Notes under the pieces: generated by a model
Database searches by the model: none
The model's input: the letters and a program-made list of their open reading frames with translations, nothing else
What the model was told of the DNA's origin: nothing
Translations under genes and position numbers: made by a program
Assembly (NCBI GenBank): GCA_964631325.1
Contig: CAZVWJ010000060.1
Location: 1 to 14,658 of the forward strand
DNA from: CAZVWJ01 sp964631325
GTDB taxonomy: Bacteria > T1Sed10-126
DNA: 14,658 nt
Direction of reading: 5' to 3'
Shown here: in pieces, positions 12,545-14,658 of the stretch
Layout: the number at the start of each line of letters is the position of its first letter
Position numbering within the stretch: the first letter of the stretch is position 1

Positions 12545-13762
12545 CTAGGTAGTGAGGGATTCAAGGAAAATTCGGAGGTCCTCACTATATTCAGAATTAC
12601 GTATTTTCTCCAGGGCTTTTTGCTGGATCTGCCGGATACGCTCACGGGTCAAATCTAATTTCTCGCCGACTTCCTCAAGGGTCAATTCTTCTTTTCCTTT
12701 GAGTCCGTAACGGTGCAAAAAAACAATTTTTTCTTTCTCGGAGAGTTCCTCATCAATCGCAGTCCACAGCTTATCCTTCATCATCTGTTCGTCAAACCAG
12801 TGTTCAGCATTTTCCGCCGAATCAGATTCGATCAAATTCTTCAACTCAGCATCATCGTGATCACCGACCGGGGTCTCAAGGGAGGTCGGGGCCTGCGAGT
12901 GGCGCATAATATGGGTGGCTTTTTCATAATTGATATTAAGAGCTTCAGCGACTTCCATCATATGCGGTTCACGACCTAATTCCTGCTGAAGTTCCTGGCG
13001 TTTGTCGTTCCATTTGCGAACCAGATCGATCATATAGACGGGCAAACGGATAGTCCGTCCTTTGTTGGAAATAGCCCGGAGAACCGACTGCCGGATCCAC
13101 CAGGCTGCATAAGTGCTAAACCGAAATCCCTTCTTGTAGTCGTAGCGATCAACAGCCCGCATCAGGCCAAGGTTCCCCTCGTTTATCAGGTCATCAAAGC
13201 TAAGTCCACAATTTTGATATTTTTTGGCGATAGTTATAACAAGCCGAAGATTAGCCTGGACCATCTGGGAGTGGGCTTCCATATATTTCTCTTTATAGCG
13301 GTTCAAGCGCTGCATAAAACCGCTAAGATCATTCCCGGTAATCCCCTGATCCTTAAGAATATTATGAATCAATTCTTTGCTGGAACTCTTCAAGATAGTC
13401 TCAAAATGTTCCTCGGGAACATCGTACTCATCACACAGACCCGAAATACTATCCCGAGAGCGGTGAATTTGTCTGGAGAGTTCAATTTCTTCCTCCGGGC
13501 CAAGCAAATCAAGGTAGGAAATTTCCTGGAGATAAATCTGAAGGGAAGTTTTATTCAGCCGTGGTTTATCCATACTCTTACCGGTGGATTCAGCTACTTT
13601 AACGTCATTTGCCTGTAACTTTTCCAAAACCGGTTCAAGAGGGAGATTTTTTTCTTCAATAAATTCAGAAACTTCATCCAGGGTAAGCGTACCTTCTTTC
13701 ACCCGGGCCCGCTTAAGTAAAGGGTTAACCTTTTTCTCTAATGTTTGTTCTTCCAAAGTCAT
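12545..13762 (-). CDS. Sigma-70 family RNA polymerase sigma factor (RpoD/RpoS type)
   Basis: Group 1/2 sigma factor of 405 aa that directs RNA polymerase to -10/-35 promoters. Order: a short region 1.1-like helical domain (8-55), region 1.2 (72-105, SLQIYLQEIS), a 60-residue spacer in place of a long non-conserved region, region 2 (166-236, NLRLVITIAKKYQ and RFSTYAAWWIRQ), region 3 (245-320), and region 4 (335-395) with helix-turn-helix TLEEVGEKLDLTRERIRQIQ. Region 1.1 points to a primary-sigma origin. The position after an NlpD-like gene and the HRYGLKGKEELTLEEVG stretch fit RpoS-type factors. I therefore leave the symbol open. Its ATG overlaps the upstream stop (ATGA), with GGTGAG as the ribosome site. 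The strong terminator at 12374 ends the unit. Confidence 0.9.
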   Translation of the reverse strand: MTLEEQTLEKKVNPLLKRARVKEGTLTLDEVSEFIEEKNLPLEPVLEKLQANDVKVAESTGKSMDKPRLNKTSLQIYLQEISYLDLLGPEEEIELSRQIHRSRDSISGLCDEYDVPEEHFETILKSSSKELIHNILKDQGITGNDLSGFMQRLNRYKEKYMEAHSQMVQANLRLVITIAKKYQNCGLSFDDLINEGNLGLMRAVDRYDYKKGFRFSTYAAWWIRQSVLRAISNKGRTIRLPVYMIDLVRKWNDKRQELQQELGREPHMMEVAEALNINYEKATHIMRHSQAPTSLETPVGDHDDAELKNLIESDSAENAEHWFDEQMMKDKLWTAIDEELSEKEKIVFLHRYGLKGKEELTLEEVGEKLDLTRERIRQIQQKALEKIRNSEYSEDLRIFLESLTT

Positions 13763-14592
13763 CCCGACTCACCCAAAAAAAGCAGTGGATCTCGTGGTTC
13801 AAGCTTATATCTTATTTCAAAATAACAAAGTTTTTTCTCCGTTGTCCCCGACTTCCCCACCACTCCAATTTTCTCACCCCGATTAACCTGATCCCCTTCG
13901 GATACTGACGTCTTACTCAAATGAGCATAAACGGTGACAAAATTTTGATTATGAACAATGATTATAATTTTACCAAGTTCAGGCAAGGAATCCCACAGTC
14001 CCGCCATTTTTACTCGACCGGCCTCCGCAGCTTTTACAGGGGCACCAGACGGCGGATGAATTAAAATACCATTTTTGGTGGGATCACCACCGGGTTCAAA
14101 ACGAGAAATAAGGCGCCCTTCACAGGGCCAGACCGGCGAAAAATTAACATTCGGAATCTTACTGGTATCACTTGCCCGTATTTTACTGGCCATTTCAGTG
14201 GTAGTATCCGCAGTTTTACTAATATTTTGTTTCCCGGCCTGGCTGGATGAACTGGGAATCCCCCCCTTCCCGGATAAGCCACTAGCAAGCTGTTTCTGAT
14301 CCTTTAAACGACGGGGTATATTAATTTTATCACCCGGCATTATCTGCCGGGGATCTTTAATGTTATTAATTCGAAGGAGAGTATCAAGTGAAACGTCGTA
14401 AGCACGAGAAATCTCCCAGAGGGTCTCCCCCTGCCGTACCGTATGCACCATCCCCAGGCGGACAGCACAAGTAGAAAGCAAAGAGGCCACTGTAAGCAGA
14501 ATAAAAATTATAATCCCGAGGCCAAGATAATTAATAGCTTTTCTAATAAACACCAGATAATCTACCCTGATATTAAGTTTAATTTCTCGCAC
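13759..14592 (-). CDS. NlpD-like LysM + degenerate LytM (M23) envelope protein
   Basis: The 277-aa protein has an N-terminal hydrophobic segment (about 20-41) ending LLSTC, a possible non-canonical lipobox at Cys42; LysM peptidoglycan-binding domain HTVRQGETLWEISRAYDV through GDKINIP (about 50-93); a Ser/Thr-rich linker (94-150); and a LytM domain (155-273) with GAPVKAAEAGRV and YAHLSKTSVSEGDQV. The zinc ligands of active M23 peptidases are gone: the HxxxD region reads KNGILIH and the HxH position reads LCYFE. As in NlpD, it probably activates an amidase rather than cutting peptidoglycan. The first start is GTG at 14592 with a poor ribosome site. A GTG at 14553, with AGGG 11 bases upstream, would give a normal-length lipoprotein signal. 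Its stop overlaps the sigma factor start by 4 bases. Confidence 0.85.
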   Translation of the reverse strand: MREIKLNIRVDYLVFIRKAINYLGLGIIIFILLTVASLLSTCAVRLGMVHTVRQGETLWEISRAYDVSLDTLLRINNIKDPRQIMPGDKINIPRRLKDQKQLASGLSGKGGIPSSSSQAGKQNISKTADTTTEMASKIRASDTSKIPNVNFSPVWPCEGRLISRFEPGGDPTKNGILIHPPSGAPVKAAEAGRVKMAGLWDSLPELGKIIIIVHNQNFVTVYAHLSKTSVSEGDQVNRGEKIGVVGKSGTTEKKLCYFEIRYKLEPRDPLLFLGESG

Positions 14593-14598
14593 CTTATA

Positions 14599-14658
14599 CT
14601 ACTTAAATTGAGCGATTCTATGGTGAGACTGCAAGATATCACCTGTTTCTATCATTCT
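14599..14658 (-). CDS. 3' end of an upstream gene (partial)
   Basis: On the minus strand a frame is open from the window edge for 19 codons, ending HHRIAQFK and TAG, 6 bases before the GTG of the NlpD-like gene. Tight spacing on the same strand suggests the tail of a cotranscribed gene. The product cannot be recognised; in nlpD-rpoS loci this neighbour is often pcm or surE, but the residues seen do not confirm either. Confidence 0.35.
   Translation of the reverse strand, partial: RMIETGDILQSHHRIAQFK

Noticed and set aside
13759..14592. Active M23 endopeptidase
   Set aside because: Both HxxxD and HxH zinc-ligand motifs are substituted, so I call it NlpD-like instead.

Overview
The window is bacterial chromosome: protein genes packed on both strands, Shine-Dalgarno sites of the GGAGG type, three tRNA genes and housekeeping metabolism. 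Base composition is AT-leaning. I cannot name the species. Two clear lipoprotein signals, a LysM/LytM (NlpD-like) envelope protein directly upstream of an RpoD/RpoS-type sigma factor, and periplasm-facing sensing suggest a diderm bacterium, but no gene here fixes the phylum. The IspH is the long cyanobacterial/plant type, yet nothing else looks cyanobacterial. There is no phage, CRISPR array or intact insertion sequence.

Layout. 1-152: tRNA-Gly (cut by the window edge) and tRNA-Pro, minus strand. 231-1292: queuosine-salvage (Qng1/DUF2419) enzyme, minus. 1297-1571: a repeat-rich divergent region with a promoter and operator-like palindrome for a small GNAT acetyltransferase (1572-1844). 2028-6234: three plus-strand signalling genes. 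These are a CheR methyltransferase with a C-terminal STAS-like domain, a membrane diguanylate cyclase, and a PhnD-type binding lipoprotein whose start overlaps the end of the cyclase gene. 6275-9253: a tightly packed minus-strand operon, ROK kinase-argB-argD, converging on the signalling genes at a shared hairpin. 9254-9686: a gene-free stretch with a perfect 32-bp palindrome, then tRNA-Thr. 9763-10806: an ankyrin-repeat lipoprotein, minus. 10981-12111: ispH, plus, divergent from it. 12112-12544: a gene-free stretch holding a roughly 200-bp inverted-repeat element, a strong minus-strand terminator and a foldable segment. 12545-14592: an nlpD-like gene and a sigma factor gene, ATGA-coupled on the minus strand, preceded by the 3' end of another gene.

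How the genes work together. argB and argD are consecutive arginine-biosynthesis steps (N-acetylglutamate phosphorylation and N-acetylornithine transamination); the ROK kinase is translationally packed with them. The cyclase and PhnD-like lipoprotein form one transcription unit with no ABC permease or ATPase beside them, so the lipoprotein may present a ligand to the cyclase sensor. The nlpD-sigma order repeats the classical nlpD-rpoS arrangement.

No region is clearly a new defence or mobile system. The most unusual items are the cyclase/PhnD pair, the CheR-STAS fusion, the Qng1 homologue with an Fe-S-like cysteine set, the ROK gene in the arginine operon, the 32-bp palindrome and the roughly 200-bp inverted-repeat element. 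All motif readings and alignments were done by eye.
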